Origin: Wolfiporia cocos
Lineage: Eukaryota; Basidiomycota; Agaricomycetes; Polyporales; Phaeolaceae
Length of the DNA: 64,000 bases
Assembly: GCA_029448655.1 (NCBI GenBank)
Contig: JACCLO010000002.1
Location: 1,488,001 to 1,552,000, forward strand
Reading direction: 5' to 3'
The notes below the pieces were generated by a model. It saw only the letters and a list, made by a program, of their open reading frames with translations, was not told where the DNA came from and made no database searches. Position numbers and translations under genes: made by a program. This document shows, one piece after another, positions 24,364 through 39,369 of this stretch. How positions within the stretch are numbered: the first letter of the stretch is position 1; each line of letters begins with the position of its first letter.

Positions 24364-25170
24364 CTTACCAAGATCTCGTCGGTATTTAACCCATCGGTAA
24401 TCGGGGAGAATCCGATGGGCCGGGAATTGATCGAGTTGGATTACTCAGATTCACCTCACATACTCGAGCCCGGCTGTGGTTGGTCCGAGGGAAATGCTTT
24501 CGGGACCGCAGCTGCAAAACGCGTCACAGCGAGCCCACATCCGCTGTCATGATCACCACTGGCCAGAGTCAGCTGCAGTTGACTGTCATACGCCGCTATT
24601 GTCCGGAGATGACTCGAGAAATGGAATGCAAATTCACACCGAGTTTATATGCCCCGCACTTGCTGGAAATGAAACATGAGGGCTTGTAGTCATTCAAGGC
24701 TTTCAGGAGTCACGCCGGTTGCGGAACCATTCACCGTTTGACATTCGAGAACCGTCTACGGCTTCACGATCAACGACCCCAGAAACTGACCTTGAGACAA
24801 AGGGGCAGGCATTTTCGAGCAACATTCTGGGTAAGCGGACCGAGAGGCCTCGGACCGCTTACTTGTCTCCTGTTGAATAACGCAACTCCGCTAATCATGG
24901 AACCAATGCTGAAGCTACATGGGATCAATCGCTACGCACAGCATGTATGAAAATCCCATCTTTCGCTCGGCAGGTTACTTGTGCATCGCCGAGAATAGAG
25001 AACAGCGATGTACGCCACCACCGCCGACAAATCTTGACTGCTGGCGCTGAAGCGCTGAGCCACGCGCGACGCGCTCACGTGCTCGCGGAGGATGTCGCCA
25101 CAAGACCCCGTAACTGCGACTCCCCCGCTCGTCGGAGCACTGGTCATCTCGAGGCACGCTCATTCCTACC
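24364..25170. promoter_or_regulatory. Divergent promoter region between ABC transporter and SSP120-like gene
   Basis: About 800 bases without a supported gene. The main feature is the inverted repeat at 24831-24862. Short ORFs on both strands show no signature. Shared control of the two flanking genes is possible but not shown. Confidence 0.4.
24831..24862. promoter_or_regulatory. 14-bp inverted repeat carrying two CGGACCG boxes
   Basis: The arms GTAAGCGGACCGAG and CTCGGACCGCTTAC pair with a single mismatch (A opposite A) across a 4-base spacer. Each arm contains CGGACCG, a CGG-N-CCG arrangement of the kind bound by fungal Zn2Cys6 regulators; CCTCGG is also present on the right side. It lies about 310 bases before the SSP120 ATG and about 540 before the transporter ATG. 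It could also be a hairpin with no regulatory role. Confidence 0.4.
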
Positions 25171-26500
25171 ATGCATCTGCTGCCCAGCCTCGCGCTTGTC
25201 ATTTGTGCAAAGCTTGCTACGGCGCACGGTGGTCATGATGAGCCAGCCGCAGGCGAGACAATTCAGCAGTATGCTGAGAGACACGTATGTTTCCCATCAA
25301 ATGGTCGGTGAAGATAGTGCTGAACTCCCCCGCCCACGCCCGTGCCGCAGATGGCATCGGAGCACCATATGTGAGGTCCACGGTTCATATACGAATATTT
25401 TACACTGATGCAGAATTGTACAGCGATTCATTCGACCCGCCGAGTTTCTTCCAGTTGCACGACCTGAACCGGTAGGTCCGTTCGCTGTGAGCCGCTTTGT
25501 TTTCTTCAACGTATGCATAGAGACGGTATATGGGACCGCGAAGAGATTGAGGCGATATACGGTGTGCATCATGTCTACTCACAAAAGAAATCCAAAGTGC
25601 GTTCTGCCAGGCATCCCTGCGGATCCGAGTTGTCTTAACGCGTTCGGTAGGACGAGATTCAACACCAGCAGAAGGCAGACCACATCGTGAACACTGTTCT
25701 CGGAAAGATTGACAAGGACAAGGACGGGAAGATCTCGCAGGAAGAATTTGTCGAAACTGGGCTCGAGGGGTTACCAAACTTCGACGACCTCGGCGCCGAG
25801 GGTCACCATTACGACGTGGAAAGCGGTAAGTTGTCACGGATTTGAGCGTCGTACGTTTCTCATGCATAGTCTAAGAGTTCTTCCTTCACCACGAAGGTGA
25901 GCTCTCGTCCTGAGCTGGGCACTCTTCCACCAACAGCGGTGTCTTCTCCCAATTTGCCTCCAGAGCAATACCACTCCACCCCAGAAACACAGACGGACGA
26001 GTCCTACGTACACCCTGAAGACCTCGAGCACTTTGCACAGCATGAGGCGATTGAGCGCGAGGAAGCGGAGCGCGAGGCGCGTTTCCAGGGCATCTCCGTC
26101 GAAGAGGCGCTGAAGCAGCACGAACCCGAGCCTGCCGAGCCAGAGCACGCAAACGCACAGGAGAGAGAGGCGCAGAAGCCGATTGTGCCAAAGATCTCAC
26201 GTCCGAAGCCCGAGAGCGACGACCCTGCGGTACGCTTCTCAAGCGCGAAGGGCAGCGGGCAGTGGGGTGAGGGAGAGGCGGGTTACAAGCCGCCAAAATC
26301 ACCATCAGACCGACTCAAGTATGTTATCTACTCTTTCTTTGCGGTAACGTTCGTTGAAGCCAGGTCGGTACTGGCAGAAAGAACCTCCCATACAAGGTAC
26401 CGCTTCCATTTTTACATCCCCCGCATTCATATAAAGGTCGGGCGCTGACATACAGGATCGCATGCAGTACAAGTTCCGCCGTGCATGGGGTGATTTCTGA
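25171..26500 (+). CDS. SSP120: EF-hand calcium-binding secretory protein, SSP120/nucleobindin-like
   Basis: Luminal calcium-binding protein of the secretory pathway; its role in fungi is poorly defined. The first exon gives a signal peptide, MHLLPSLALVICAKLATAH, followed by GGHDEPAAGETIQQYAERH. Later exons give FFQLHDLNRDGIWDREEIE (EF-hand 1), YGVHHVYSQKKSKDE, KIDKDKDGKISQEEF (EF-hand 2) and LGAEGHHYDVESEFFLHHE. A long acidic coiled coil, HPEDLEHFAQHEAIEREE, IEREEAEREARFQGISVEEAL, follows, then PKSPSDRLK, RNLPYK and a final exon YKFRRAWGDF with TGA at 26498-26500. Both EF loops keep their Asp/Glu ligands. About six introns. Head-to-head with the ABC transporter. Confidence 0.88.
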
Positions 26501-26951
26501 GATGTTATGCAAATTTACGACATTTGCGGGATGTTGGGTTGATTGGATATTTATCGGAGTGTTTGTCGCATGGTCGTACATTCTGAACTTATCATGGGAT
26601 ACCACTCTTATCATGGTACCCGTACCCTCGGAGTCGGGGTGGGTGCCATTTGTCGTGCTTTGGCGTGCTACCGGCAAGATATCGCCAAATCCTTCGGGAA
26701 GGTGGACGTGAAATTTGCTTGGTCAGTACGAGGCAACCGAGGTAGCCTTCAACGCCGAACATGCAGCTGAGTGGTATTTCACACTTCCTAATTCTGCTTC
26801 TCTGGATACCACGGTGAACGCGGGTGCGCATACCGAAGGCGAAATGCGTGATTAGCAAACTATGTACAAAGAGGATATCATGTCGCGCTTGGGCTGACAA
26901 TCCCACGAAATTTGACGACAGCACTACATATTACCGAGAATCCAGTCCGTG
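26501..26951. other. Convergent intergenic stretch, nothing recognised
   Basis: About 450 bases lie between the 3' ends of the SSP120-like gene and DOP1. They must contain both terminators. Short ORFs on both strands are mutually shadowing and carry no motif. Confidence 0.4.
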
Positions 26952-29900
26952 TCACCTCCCATCAAACATATCCTCCAATAAGCCTTGTTCCACCGCCTCC
27001 CAGTCGATGATCCCACCGCTAGAATACACGCTTTCGTAGGAGGCTATACTTGCGCCGGAGAAGAAGGGGATGAGTTCGCGTATGCTGTCGATCTGCCGCA
27101 GAGATCGCAGTATTGGCCGCCGCATAGGTCTGTTGTTGCCTAGCGGCGTGGAGACGGGATTCATCTCCTGCCCACCGTTCTATTGTACAGTTCGCTCTCA
27201 ATATCAAATTACGGAACACGTTGGCAGATGCTCTCACCTCTCCTAACGGCAAGTTGCCTATGACCTCTGCTAGACGATCGAGCATTGAGTCCGGGAACCA
27301 GTCATCCGGTCGATACACCGCATCGACAGTGTCGGTGATGAAAATCCATTGATGGCTACATAGTCATAAGTATTCCGCTACTGTTTAACATAAATTACGC
27401 ACATCTGGAATTCCTCGGTTTGCAGAACTAGTAACAGATCAAGGAGCTTGCAAGCTGCTAGAATCAATCCTAGCTCTTCGGAGCCATCGGAGGGAACATT
27501 CAAGATGGCTTGCTCGAATAAACGATACTGGGCGTGTGCTTGTGAGGAGACGAAAATAAGTATCGTCATTGGGACGCACCAATTCAGTCAATATCACCGG
27601 CCAGAAGCTCGACAGATTGTGAGGCGATAGCCGACAAAGGAGCACCCGGACACAAAGATAGACTTCGCTTTGTACTACAGGCGAGGACACGTTGCGAAGT
27701 GTGTCGACCAACTTCTCTTGGATGCTGGGGAGCTGTGCGAGGAAGTGATTTTTCTCGCCTGATAGCAGAACGAACGCGAGGCGGCGGAGGTTCAGCGAAC
27801 GCAACAGCATCTCATATTCGCGATTGGTGAATATGTTGGCAGACGGTGCAGTCGTTATTTTGCCTTCGAAACCCTTAGCATCTCGTTGAGATGATGTATG
27901 CATGGGGCGCAGCTCACCTAGAAGCTCAGGAAGTGCGGTTTTGTCTGTATCAAATAGAGATTTGACCATCGTCCGCCACCTTCCACCAGCGACTGGCGTG
28001 GAGTTGAAACAGCGATTATCATTGAGCACGTCGTTGACAGGTCCACGCCACGCCTTGAGGGCTGCCCCTATTCTCGTCATCTCTTGAAGTATCGACAAGA
28101 CACTATCGTCGATGTCCAGTGGTCTACCAAGCTTCAGCATATACTCCGGATGCATTCAGGAAGTAGCACACCTTGTCTTTCCCTTAAGACTTGGATTGAC
28201 GATGTTGTAGACGATACTATTGCATGCGGTGAGGATCTTGTCGTTCTCCGTGAGGAACTTGCGCAGGTTGGGAATCACTTGCGATGCGACATAGACGTTG
28301 ATCTAAGATAGATATGAACTGGAGAAGCTGAGAAGATATCCGCCACAATTTACCTGGTCGATGAGATCTGCACTATAAGCTGGCTTGATGGAGTCTGGAA
28401 GGGATGTTGAGCTTGCATTCATCTTTTCGTCCAGCTTCGGATCTGATACCGCTGGGTCGAGGTCAAACACCCTTCCTGTAGTGTCCGATGCATGTTACCA
28501 CTTACCACGCGGTATTGGTGAGTCTCTGCCGTTTACAGACAGGTTGTCTCTCTGCGGTCGACGGATCCAAGAGCCTTGATCATAAGGCCGCCCAGCCGTA
28601 ACGCAAAGATCCAGCAGTTTGCTGTACGTGTCCTATGGGGTTCGTGAGCATTGGATACGTTGCAGGTGCTGCAATTGGTTATACCTGCATTTCTTTACGG
28701 ACCAGCCGATCTTCTAAGGCAGTGGTTTGGGATATCTTGTCGGCCAGAGTTGTGAAGCATCTACGCCAATGAGACTCTACTTTCGGTCACCGTGAGGGTA
28801 AACAAACCTCAGTGCTGAGAATGCCTGGACTTTGAATTCGCGCAACGACGCCACAAGTTCCTTGACCATCTGCATGAACCGGCTCCACACTTGCAACGCC
28901 AGAGGGCCTTCCAGGCGCTGGAAATAGCGATCCAGGAAGTCAAATAACGCCAAGTCCGTTCTGTTTTTGAATGAGAATGGGTTGAACATCAGAAGAATCC
29001 GGCCTTACAAGCCAGGTGCAACAGGTGGCCGCTTTGCCTTCTCTGGAAGACCGGGCACTCGGCTAGAGATGTTCTCGCATAACATGTGGACCACATTTTG
29101 TGCGCTGGATGCAAGTATGTCTACAATCTCGAAAGCGGTCGAGCCACGCTGGTCATTGTTAGTGAAGTATTCGATTTACAGAGCTACAACGAATCTCACC
29201 GGTGACTCGCGCTGCCAACAGTCGACTAAGCACTCCATGACTTCAGTGGAATGTGCACGGAATAGATGCTCCAGGACTTTGCGGCATCTACTTCTTGTTT
29301 TGGAATACACGGAAAGCATCCCCTGTGGTCGATGCGATTCGCCCAGTACATCCCAGATTGCGCATAAGACGCGGACCGTCTCATCTAAGCATCGATAATC
29401 TGATGACCGAACCTTCAAGCAAAGTTTTAGTCTAACAGCCCAAACCGCAGTCTGGGTAGACGAACCGTAACCTGTTCCTCGGTGCCTCCAGACGTGTCGG
29501 TGCTGAAGACGGTCGATACATAACCTAATAGACCGCCAGTATCCTGACTTGGTTTTTCTAATGTGCTTGCGTCATCATCCACCTGGGTGGTTTCAATGAT
29601 CTGGGACAGTGTCAAGAGTACGAGCCGTTCGATACCAGCCAGAAGCATGATGAAGTCTGCATCTGTAGGAAGTGACTCGATGTCACCACCCGTTTGGTCA
29701 TTGGCGGCTGCTTGACGAATGTCCGACAACGCTAGACGTAACTGACGACATAAGGCATCAGTCAGAGGTATGATAGCTGGCTGCATAGCATCGTGGAATA
29801 GAGGTATGGTCATTAGACTGAAGTCGAGCCAGTGTTGCAAAACTGGTCGATTGCTAGGTATTGAGATGCCATCCAGGAGTGTTTGCACGAATAAAGGATT

Positions 29901-32900
29901 GAGTGCATACGACACCGTTGTTCCGTCCAGCGTATTATCCGAGTTCCGATTCAATTGAACGGCCTTGCCCTTGTTAGCTTGATTTTCCATGCCAGGATTT
30001 GACGCCGCAATGACAGAATGCAGGAGGTGTAGCGACTTGTTCTGAAGGTCGAGGCGGCCCGTATGGACACAGAAATACAGTTTCTTGACCACAACAGATT
30101 CTACGGTCTGTAACGATGCGATGTCGACTTCACCGCGAGCTATGAGCGCCTGCAGAAGATCAATGGCAATAGATTGACAAGTGTTATTGAGGTGCCCCAT
30201 TGTCATAGCTAGCGCGTCCTTGGGCTCTGATTGCAAGAAGCTGTCCGACAGATCTATTAGTGGCCATGTTCTGACAGATGGATACGAACCGCAGCAATAA
30301 ATCTAGGATAACATCCATATATGTCGCATCCACCAACGCAGCACTAGCTAACATATTTCAGCCTGCATCTGTGAATGTCTCGACCAGATTGTGTTACCAT
30401 TTCTCAAGCGCTGCAATAGCTGTTTGTCAGCTGCACGACTGATAGTTGTGGTACGCGCAATCTTGCTGAAGCCTTGCCCGCCGAATTTGACAACGGAGAG
30501 CAACGCCTCGAACAGATGATTTGCATACCGTTGGTCGTAAGGTCGATCGTACATATATCCCTCCAGTTGCTTGCCATTTAGCTCCATCGTAGAAGAGGAC
30601 CGTCGAATCGAAGGATCAGCCAAGTCGAACAAGATGGGGTCTAAAACACTGAACGCGTCGTGAGATACTGTCCAGTCGAGAGGCGGAGAGTTGTACCGTA
30701 AATACGACTTGAGACTACACCGCATCCATGTTTCACCTACACGGCGTAAAGTGGGGTCATTGCTCTTCAGCGTGTCGAGAACCATCATCATGGGTATTTT
30801 CAACCTAAATCCTGGGGCGAGCACATCATCTGTACACTTTGCTCAGCATTGTGCAGTCCCGCGAAAGTTAGATGCTGTACCTGTCAGCTTCCATAGGATC
30901 CCAAACATTTCGCAAGCTTCCTCGACTTCTTGAGGATCCCGAGACGCCATCTTCTGCGAGATGACTGCCTCTACGTGTCTATCGCGACTGATACGATCCA
31001 ACGACCATATGAGAGCAACAGCGCGCATATGGTAGGCCGCCCAAGGCAATCGCACATACTTGAGAAGCTATGTACTGAACGAATTAGAGCCGTTCAAAGC
31101 TCAGACCGACAGACATACGGAGTTGATCAGGATGGACAGGATAGAGCGATTAGCGATTGTAAGTCTGGGTTCCAGAATGGTGAGATCATGTAGATGACTA
31201 GCTGTCACTACAACGCTCTCGACCATACTGAATGTTGCCGCCTAGCTTTGTCGTTATCACAGTTCCAGTATAATCAGCGAGATGCAAATTCGTTACCTTC
31301 TGTTCAATGCACTTGAGTAAAGCGGATATCCACTGCGATGGCTTCCAGGTCAATGCGAACGATGTCGTTTGCATTTTTGGTAGTTTATCGACGAGATCGT
31401 TCAAGAGCGCTAGCGACTGAAGTAGCATATCTCGGGCTAAACCTGCATTATGACCTTTTTGTATGCTTTCCGAGCTTTCAATACTTATCGCGATCAAATC
31501 TTCGAACGCTGTGACGAAGGGGACAACAGGAGCGGCTCGAATCCGCTCGGGAAGTGTGTCCTCGATGCCATAGAAGGCACATGCCAGAGAGGATGGTCCC
31601 GAACCTGTTGATGATGATAGTAGTGCATCCGATACATTCAGCCGAGCGTCAAGTCCGGCAGTCTGAGGTATTCGCGCTAGTATCTCCTTTTGCAGGGAGA
31701 GTACTCCGACTGCGGCGCTATATGATATTGGCGTGGTAGAGTCTTGTAAGCGAATCTGATACCCAAGTCAGCGAATTGCAGTAATAAGATCGATTAGATC
31801 ACCTTCAAGATCTCAGCAATAGCAGTAAACATGACCGGCAAATGGGCTGCTTCGATTTCCTCATCATGGGTATGAAACATCGTTAATACATAGGTGACCA
31901 TCTTGCAACCCTTAGAGGAGAATTAAGCAATCCCGGAATGTCTACAGACGAGGGTTAGGGCCACCTCACCTCCAAATGCCCACGATTAAATGTGAGCTCT
32001 GCGTACACAGAGGCGAACAGCTGCTTCCACAGCAGCATTGGTTCAACAGCTTCGTACAAAGTACTAGCGGTCATGCTCATCTGAATTCCGGAGTTAGTGA
32101 GCAGAATAATAGCTTACAGAGCAAAAATACGCAACGTCGTCCGCGTTGTCTGCACCAGACTTCAGAGCTTTCTTGATGGCTTTGAATGCATCGAATATCA
32201 AGCATTCGGTCATCGGTGCTCCAATTTCCCACTTGTCCAACAAGGATATAAAGATCTTAAACGGCCGCGACGGTGAATAGTCCACAGAGGGGTTGAACAT
32301 TTCATCCTGAAAGTCGATGAGATTACACAATAGTATATATGCTGACAAAACGAGACGCTGCACCCTTAGCGTGGAGCTCAACAGCTCCAGTGCGTTTTCC
32401 CTGAGGTATTCGATTTGGCGCTGACTGTTCTCATCCGGCCCTAACAGCCATGAATAAAGCCTGCGATTTAATGAGAGGTCGCGCCTCAAGACCACGCTAC
32501 TGGCGGCCCTCATCAGGATGGTGCGATCCTCGGGCTGAGCTTGTTTGATAGCGACGCAGTCAATGCGTAGAGATTGAACTAGTAGATCCAGTGTTCCTCT
32601 CCTCACGAGGAGGTCATCATCTTCTAGTGCCGCAGAAAATGCACGAATCATCAAGCCGATATCGCGACCTACGATCACGGTGATATCTGTTACCCTTCCG
32701 AATGAGTTAAATATCTGATGTGCGAGGTTAAAGCAGCTCGCTTACCTTCATTAGCCTTTAAGGTGGGGAGTCTGCGGGACAGGAAGTTGAGCGATGTCCC
32801 TCGAGCGGAAGGCGTTGTCAACATAGTCAACCAGATGTTTTGAAAGAAAAATAATTGCGAAACGGTGCCCGATATTCGGTCCAGTAAGCTCAGGACCTGT

Positions 32901-33678
32901 TCGAAGTATTCGCCCGTTTCTTCTTCCAGTCCAGGAAGCAGAGCGAGTATGAATGCTTTCATGACAGGTCGCAGACCACCTTGCAACGGAAGGTAGTAGG
33001 TATCGAACAAGCTGAGGAGAGTCGGCTGCAAAGGACATCAGATCAGTTTATAGCGTAGCTGTCCCCACATACCTTTACCGAGGTCGCCGCATACTCAAAG
33101 AAGGGAAACAGACCGGAGGACCATAACGCCAAATCACGCTGTAGCCCCTCCGTCTGCATCAAACAAAGCGTCAACTCGCGTCTCGGCGTCCGGGTTGTAT
33201 GACATACGCCAAGGACAGCAAATATATGTGAATACACGTCCAATGCTCGTTGATGGACACCGGTGGGTAGAGCGGGATTAAGACACTGGGACAAACGTTT
33301 AGCCACGACCAGTTTGCGGGGAATCTCTTTGAATTGCTGGTAGGCTTCAAATGTCTGAAAGCGTCTCAACACAACCTTCTTTGCCCCGTATAGTCAAAGC
33401 GAGCGCACCTTCAACAGTTGCTTCAGAAACGATATGAAGTCCGCCCATTCATGTACATTGTCGAATGTACTGAGACACTTCTCCACTTGTTGCGTATATT
33501 TCTTGTATTTGGGATCAGACGTGTAGGCAGGCGGGGTTGACACTGGTCGGAGCATCAGAGAGCGATTCAATAAGTGAGCATAATGCTACCGGTACTGACC
33601 CCGTTCCTGCCCTCGTATGGGTGGGCCCTTCTTCGTTGATTGTTGCTCGCTGAGGTTCGGGGAGACGTTCGCAGACAT
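26952..33678 (-). CDS. DOP1: Dopey family protein Dop1
   Basis: Very large peripheral membrane protein that works with Mon2 and the Neo1 flippase in endosome-Golgi traffic. The start MSANVSPNLSEQQSTKKGPP (ATG at 33676-33678) is joined by an intron to VSTPPAYTSDPKYKKYTQQ, VEKCLSTFDNVHEWADFISF. The conserved N-terminal domain continues LVVAKRLSQCLNPALPTGVH, SSGLFPFFEYAATSVK, LSLFDTYYLPLQGGLRPVMK, FILALLPGLEEETGEYFEQV. The middle and C-terminal parts are helical and Leu-rich, with one long exon at 29427-30236. The C-terminus ends IDWEAVEQGLLEDMFDGR, TGA at 26952-26954. Genomic length of about 6.7 kb and roughly 1,800-1,900 residues suit the family. Exon joins in the middle were not all resolved. 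Confidence 0.9.
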
Positions 33679-34049
33679 GGAGGTACGGGTCAAACTGGCA
33701 TGTATAGCGAAGGTATTGAATTATCGGCGCCGTTGGACCGCAGCTGCAGGTTCCACGCCGTAGAGTACTGTAGCGGGCGCCAAGATGTAGTCCCCGCTTG
33801 ATCACACCGACACGTGGTTCTCCCGAGCACCAACTCCCAGCTCGATCACCGCCATCGGCGGCATACCATACACGCAGTCAGCAGAGCCATGAGTCTCGAG
33901 CAATTTGTAGAACCAGATTCTGGCGATCCATTACATCTAGGGAATAGTAGGTCGAGTACAGTACAATACACAAACAACATCGACAGCGGCGATAACAAGG
34001 TTAACTCAGTCTGTCCTAATAGCCATGTAACGCGAAGCTAAACGGCATC
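33679..34049. other. Intergenic, DOP1 upstream region
   Basis: About 370 bases between DOP1 and the next tandem minus-strand gene. It should contain the DOP1 promoter and the upstream gene's terminator. No clear TATA box or repeat is seen. Confidence 0.4.
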
Positions 34050-35576
34050 TCAGGATGCGGTGTGAGTAAAGTGCGGGATTTCCGGGACTGGTATTCCCCT
34101 GCCATTACCGAGGTTGCGTTTTTTCGCTGGAGGCGCAGATATTGATTCGGATCCCTTGGAGTCTGGCCGAGAAATGACAACGTTTGTCGTGTCCGCTCTG
34201 GCAGCCTTCGATTTGGAGGATTTACCAGGCGCTGCGATTGATGGGCCAGAGAGCTTGGGAAGGCTAACCATCGGGATGGTGGAACCAAGTGCAATGTCGC
34301 GATCGGCAGCTGCTTGAGCTGCTTGAGCAACGGCAGCTTGAGCGGACGCGAACTCTGATTCCTTCTCACCAGCCCAAGTACGAGCGAACCACCGCCCGCC
34401 GGCAATGCCTCGAATCTCGCGATTTACTAGGCGCCACCGTCTCACAGACTTGCCGCTTTTATCGAGAGGTATGACTGGGGCAAAACCGGTACCTATTTTG
34501 GGAGGCGGTTGCACAGCGAAGGGCTTGGACGGGAGAGGGTAAACAGGCAGAGGAACCCCCTCAAGGGCGCCGTCATCCATTGGCATTGCTGAAATGGTCG
34601 GGGGCATTGAGCATTCAGGCTCAGGACTCCGCTCTTCGTGCGGCGCGGGAGATGACGCGACTGTGGGTGGGTATTCTACCATGGCCAGTTAATGGCGATG
34701 TCAGCGTGTTGCCTGAGCAAGAGAAAAGTGACCCTTACGTTCACTGATCACGCTGTCGGCGTCGTCTCTTTGGTTGGAAGTAGTTGCCTTGGATAATCTG
34801 TCAGCACGAGCAGTTAATTCGGAATCTGTGGCAAGTAGCATAGAATTACTTCGAGGGGTTCTTCTTGATGGCACGCTGTGCTGTCGCACCTTTGCTAGGA
34901 AGTGCCTTTTTGCGCGCGGGTCCCGGAGCAGCAGGAACAAGGTCATTCCCAGCTCCAGCAATATCGTACAGCTCGCTATGTGGTACCTGGCTTGCTGCAA
35001 CAACAGCATCTAAATGGACAGCTTAGATGAATGCCGTGGCCACTAGTGAATTCACCTACCAGTGCGAGCCGCTTTCCGTCTACCCCCTCTTCCTCCCCCT
35101 CGTCCGCGCTTGGCCGGAATTCCTCGGGTACTGCTGGGTGTGGCAGGCATAACAGAGGCCGCCGGTGTGGGCCTCATCTCCTCTTCGTCGTCGTCGATGA
35201 GCTGGTCCTCCTCGTCCTCGTCCTCGTCCTCATCCTCGTCGCTAACTCCAGGTAATTGTCTCTGTGATGTAGAGCTACCCATTGAGGCCGATCGCTGCAG
35301 CTTGCCCTCATTGACGAGCAGCTTGACTCTGAATTTAGAAGTACGGGAGGGCTGTGGTTCAGGTGTCTCCTCTTCGCGTAGTGTAGATATTTGAGGGGCA
35401 TCCATGTCCACGTCGTCGTTCATAGTGATAAAATGGCTGCGGCTGTGAGTGCGGGAATGCGTCTCGTTGCGAGCGTCGGGTGACGGGTCGTAGGTGATCC
35501 AAGGAGTGACGCGAAACATATCCTGTTCTGCATAACCGCCTCCTTTGGGGCCCGGACTTCGCGGGGCGGCGCTCAT
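34050..35576 (-). CDS. Nuclear low-complexity protein with an Ies4-like motif (INO80 complex)
   Basis: The first exon starts MSAAPRSPGPKGGGYAEQD and has FRVTPWITYDPSPDARNETH, SKFRVKLLVNEGK, then an acidic run (about 35195-35240) and an RGRGGGRGGRRKAAR basic patch. The last long exon contains LDKSGKSVRRWRLVNREIRG, IAGGRWFARTWAG and ends PEIPHFTHTAS. The segment D-[KR]-SGK-x-x-RRW ... R-x-I-x-G-x-x-G-x-x-W resembles, from memory, the conserved core of fungal INO80 subunit Ies4 (LDRSGKPCRKW ... KSFTGVTW). If right, it is an accessory subunit of the INO80 nucleosome remodeller. Basic and acidic tracts fit a nuclear protein. Middle exons (34720-35010) are uncertain. Ies4 assignment is moderate; the gene itself is well supported by coding character and splice sites. 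Confidence 0.6.
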
Positions 35577-36559
35577 GTGTGCGTGGTGCGATCTCGGGAA
35601 GATTTTAGCAGGAAGTTACGGTATTCAAGAAAACGCAGGAGCCGGTGCTCGGTGAAGTGTACGCGAGCGTGGTACACGTTGCTCGGACTAGAGCGCATGG
35701 AACAACTACAAATACTACAGGGGAACTACCTTTCCGAGCGAAGCTGTAGGCCGCGGGAACAAATGAAAAGACTCTCAGACTCAACGAATACCCTCCAGTA
35801 TCATAGACGACTCAAGACTGCTGACACGGACGGAGACCAACCATGCCGGTGTACGAAACCACTAGGCGCTACACGCTATAACACTCGAGGTCCGGATATG
35901 ATGTGCTGATGGAGGCGAGCTGGAAGTACAACATGGGATATGCGTTTTCAGATACGCAAGGATGCGATGTTAAGGGCATACGACTTTGATGCGGAGCCTG
36001 CAAACTTGCATTGTGCATGTTCCAGGGCAGCCACGTCAAGTGCGACCGTATTCAAATCTCCCATGCTAGTCATGCAGCCAAAACAATTGTGTCACCGCAT
36101 ACAATGGAGGTCATTAATGAAAGAGAGAAAAACCGTCATATTGCTCCAAGGTGCCAATCCAAGCAAACTGTAGGCTGAGGAAGCCATATGCAGAAACACG
36201 CATAAGAGAAGAGGGCCTGCATATAGCGTACGGGAAGGCCCAAGACAGCAGTCGTCGTGAGTACAGAGTTGATATACCGGCCGAAGAGCAATGGCAATAT
36301 GTCGTCCTCGGACCTCGAGTAATTAATGATCACGTGGATTAGATTATGTCAGCATATTCCTGAAGTTCCCGGCGCAAGTCTCCCTTCCAGCTACAGCACG
36401 ACGCGAAAACGCAAGCGGGACTGGGACTGGTCAATTGTCTTCCCCTGGTATGTCTTTGGCCGCATGCTGTTTTCACTGCACTGAATATCTGCATCTGAAA
36501 CACTAGGTCATTTCCGCACTCGCACACTCCATAGCGGTCCGGATTAGACGGGAACAGCC
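35577..36559. other. Divergent intergenic stretch, nothing recognised
   Basis: Nearly 1 kb between the Ies4-like gene and ATP synthase subunit e. Only short overlapping ORFs are seen, none with a motif or splice context. It should contain both promoters. Confidence 0.4.
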
Positions 36560-37003
36560 ATGGCTTCCTCCACAGTTAACGTACGACCTCAGGATGCGAG
36601 TCTCACTGTGCTTGTCGTTGAAATCGTCTTTTGTAATAGGTTGTCCGATATACCGCTCTTCTGACCGGCGCATTCTACGGCATCACGCACCGCAGGACGT
36701 TGCAGAAGGCACACGATGAGGAAAAAGAACACCACGCGATTCACGAGCGGGAACACCTCATCGCACAGGCGAAGGAGGCTTGGAAGAAGAAACAAGAGGG
36801 ATCAAAAGACGGCGGTGAGCATACGCGTCTACTTTGACCTTCCGCTTGCGAGGGAGCACTTCGCTATCTCCATCTCTCCACACAACCTAGCGGTATGTTT
36901 ATCGACATTGCTGATCATGTTACCTACAGTTGTCACCGACCCGGATGATCCACGCTTTGACCTAGAGAAGCTGTTCGCAAAGTGGGAAAACGAGGCGTCA
37001 TGA
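36560..37003 (+). CDS. TIM11: Mitochondrial F1Fo ATP synthase subunit e
   Basis: Small inner-membrane Fo subunit needed for ATP synthase dimers and cristae shape. Three exons join cleanly: 36560-36580, 36640-36814 and 36930-37003. The product is 89 residues. The start MASSTVNVVRYTALLTGAFY, GITHRRTL is a single membrane helix with the GxFYG motif (GxxxG-like) used for dimerisation. It is followed by the charged coiled coil HDEEKEHHAIHEREHLIAQ, AKEAWKKK and the ending DPRFDLEKLFAKWENEAS. Length and layout match fungal subunit e. The first exon holds only seven codons, so simple ORF calls miss the true start. Confidence 0.92.
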
Positions 37004-37460
37004 TTGGACATACCGAAGCTGTTCCCTAGGCCGCCACATAGAGGGTTGTAGCTACACACTCTGGCCACTTACCTTGGGTTCCCTATGAGATGCAACACAT
37101 GACTCGTATTTCCCATACCTAGTTACTCGAGTAATGCCATTTTGCGTTTGCTTGCTCACCAAGCACCCAATTGAACATGTTAGCCTGGGGCTGCGAGATC
37201 TGGATCTGGGTGGCTGTGACGCGGCGTGATCCGTGTGACTGGTGGCATAGACGCGTTCGGTCACGCAGATACCTACAACGCGTCGCGCCCGGAAGCTTCG
37301 ACTTGGCTAGCCCCTACTAAGTACTAAGTCCGAGCTATAACGATCTCGGCTTCTCTGACTTCACTGGCCTTGCTCGCTCGACACAGCCCGTGCTGCGTGC
37401 CCCTGCTCATCGACGACATATATTCCACTCACTCGACAAGGTTTGACACCGATCTTGACT
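37004..37460. other. Intergenic, upstream of the WD40 gene
   Basis: About 460 bases between tandem genes. The last 60 bases before the ATG are pyrimidine-rich in part. No RNA gene or repeat recognised. Confidence 0.4.
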
Positions 37461-39369
<1,909 letters not shown>

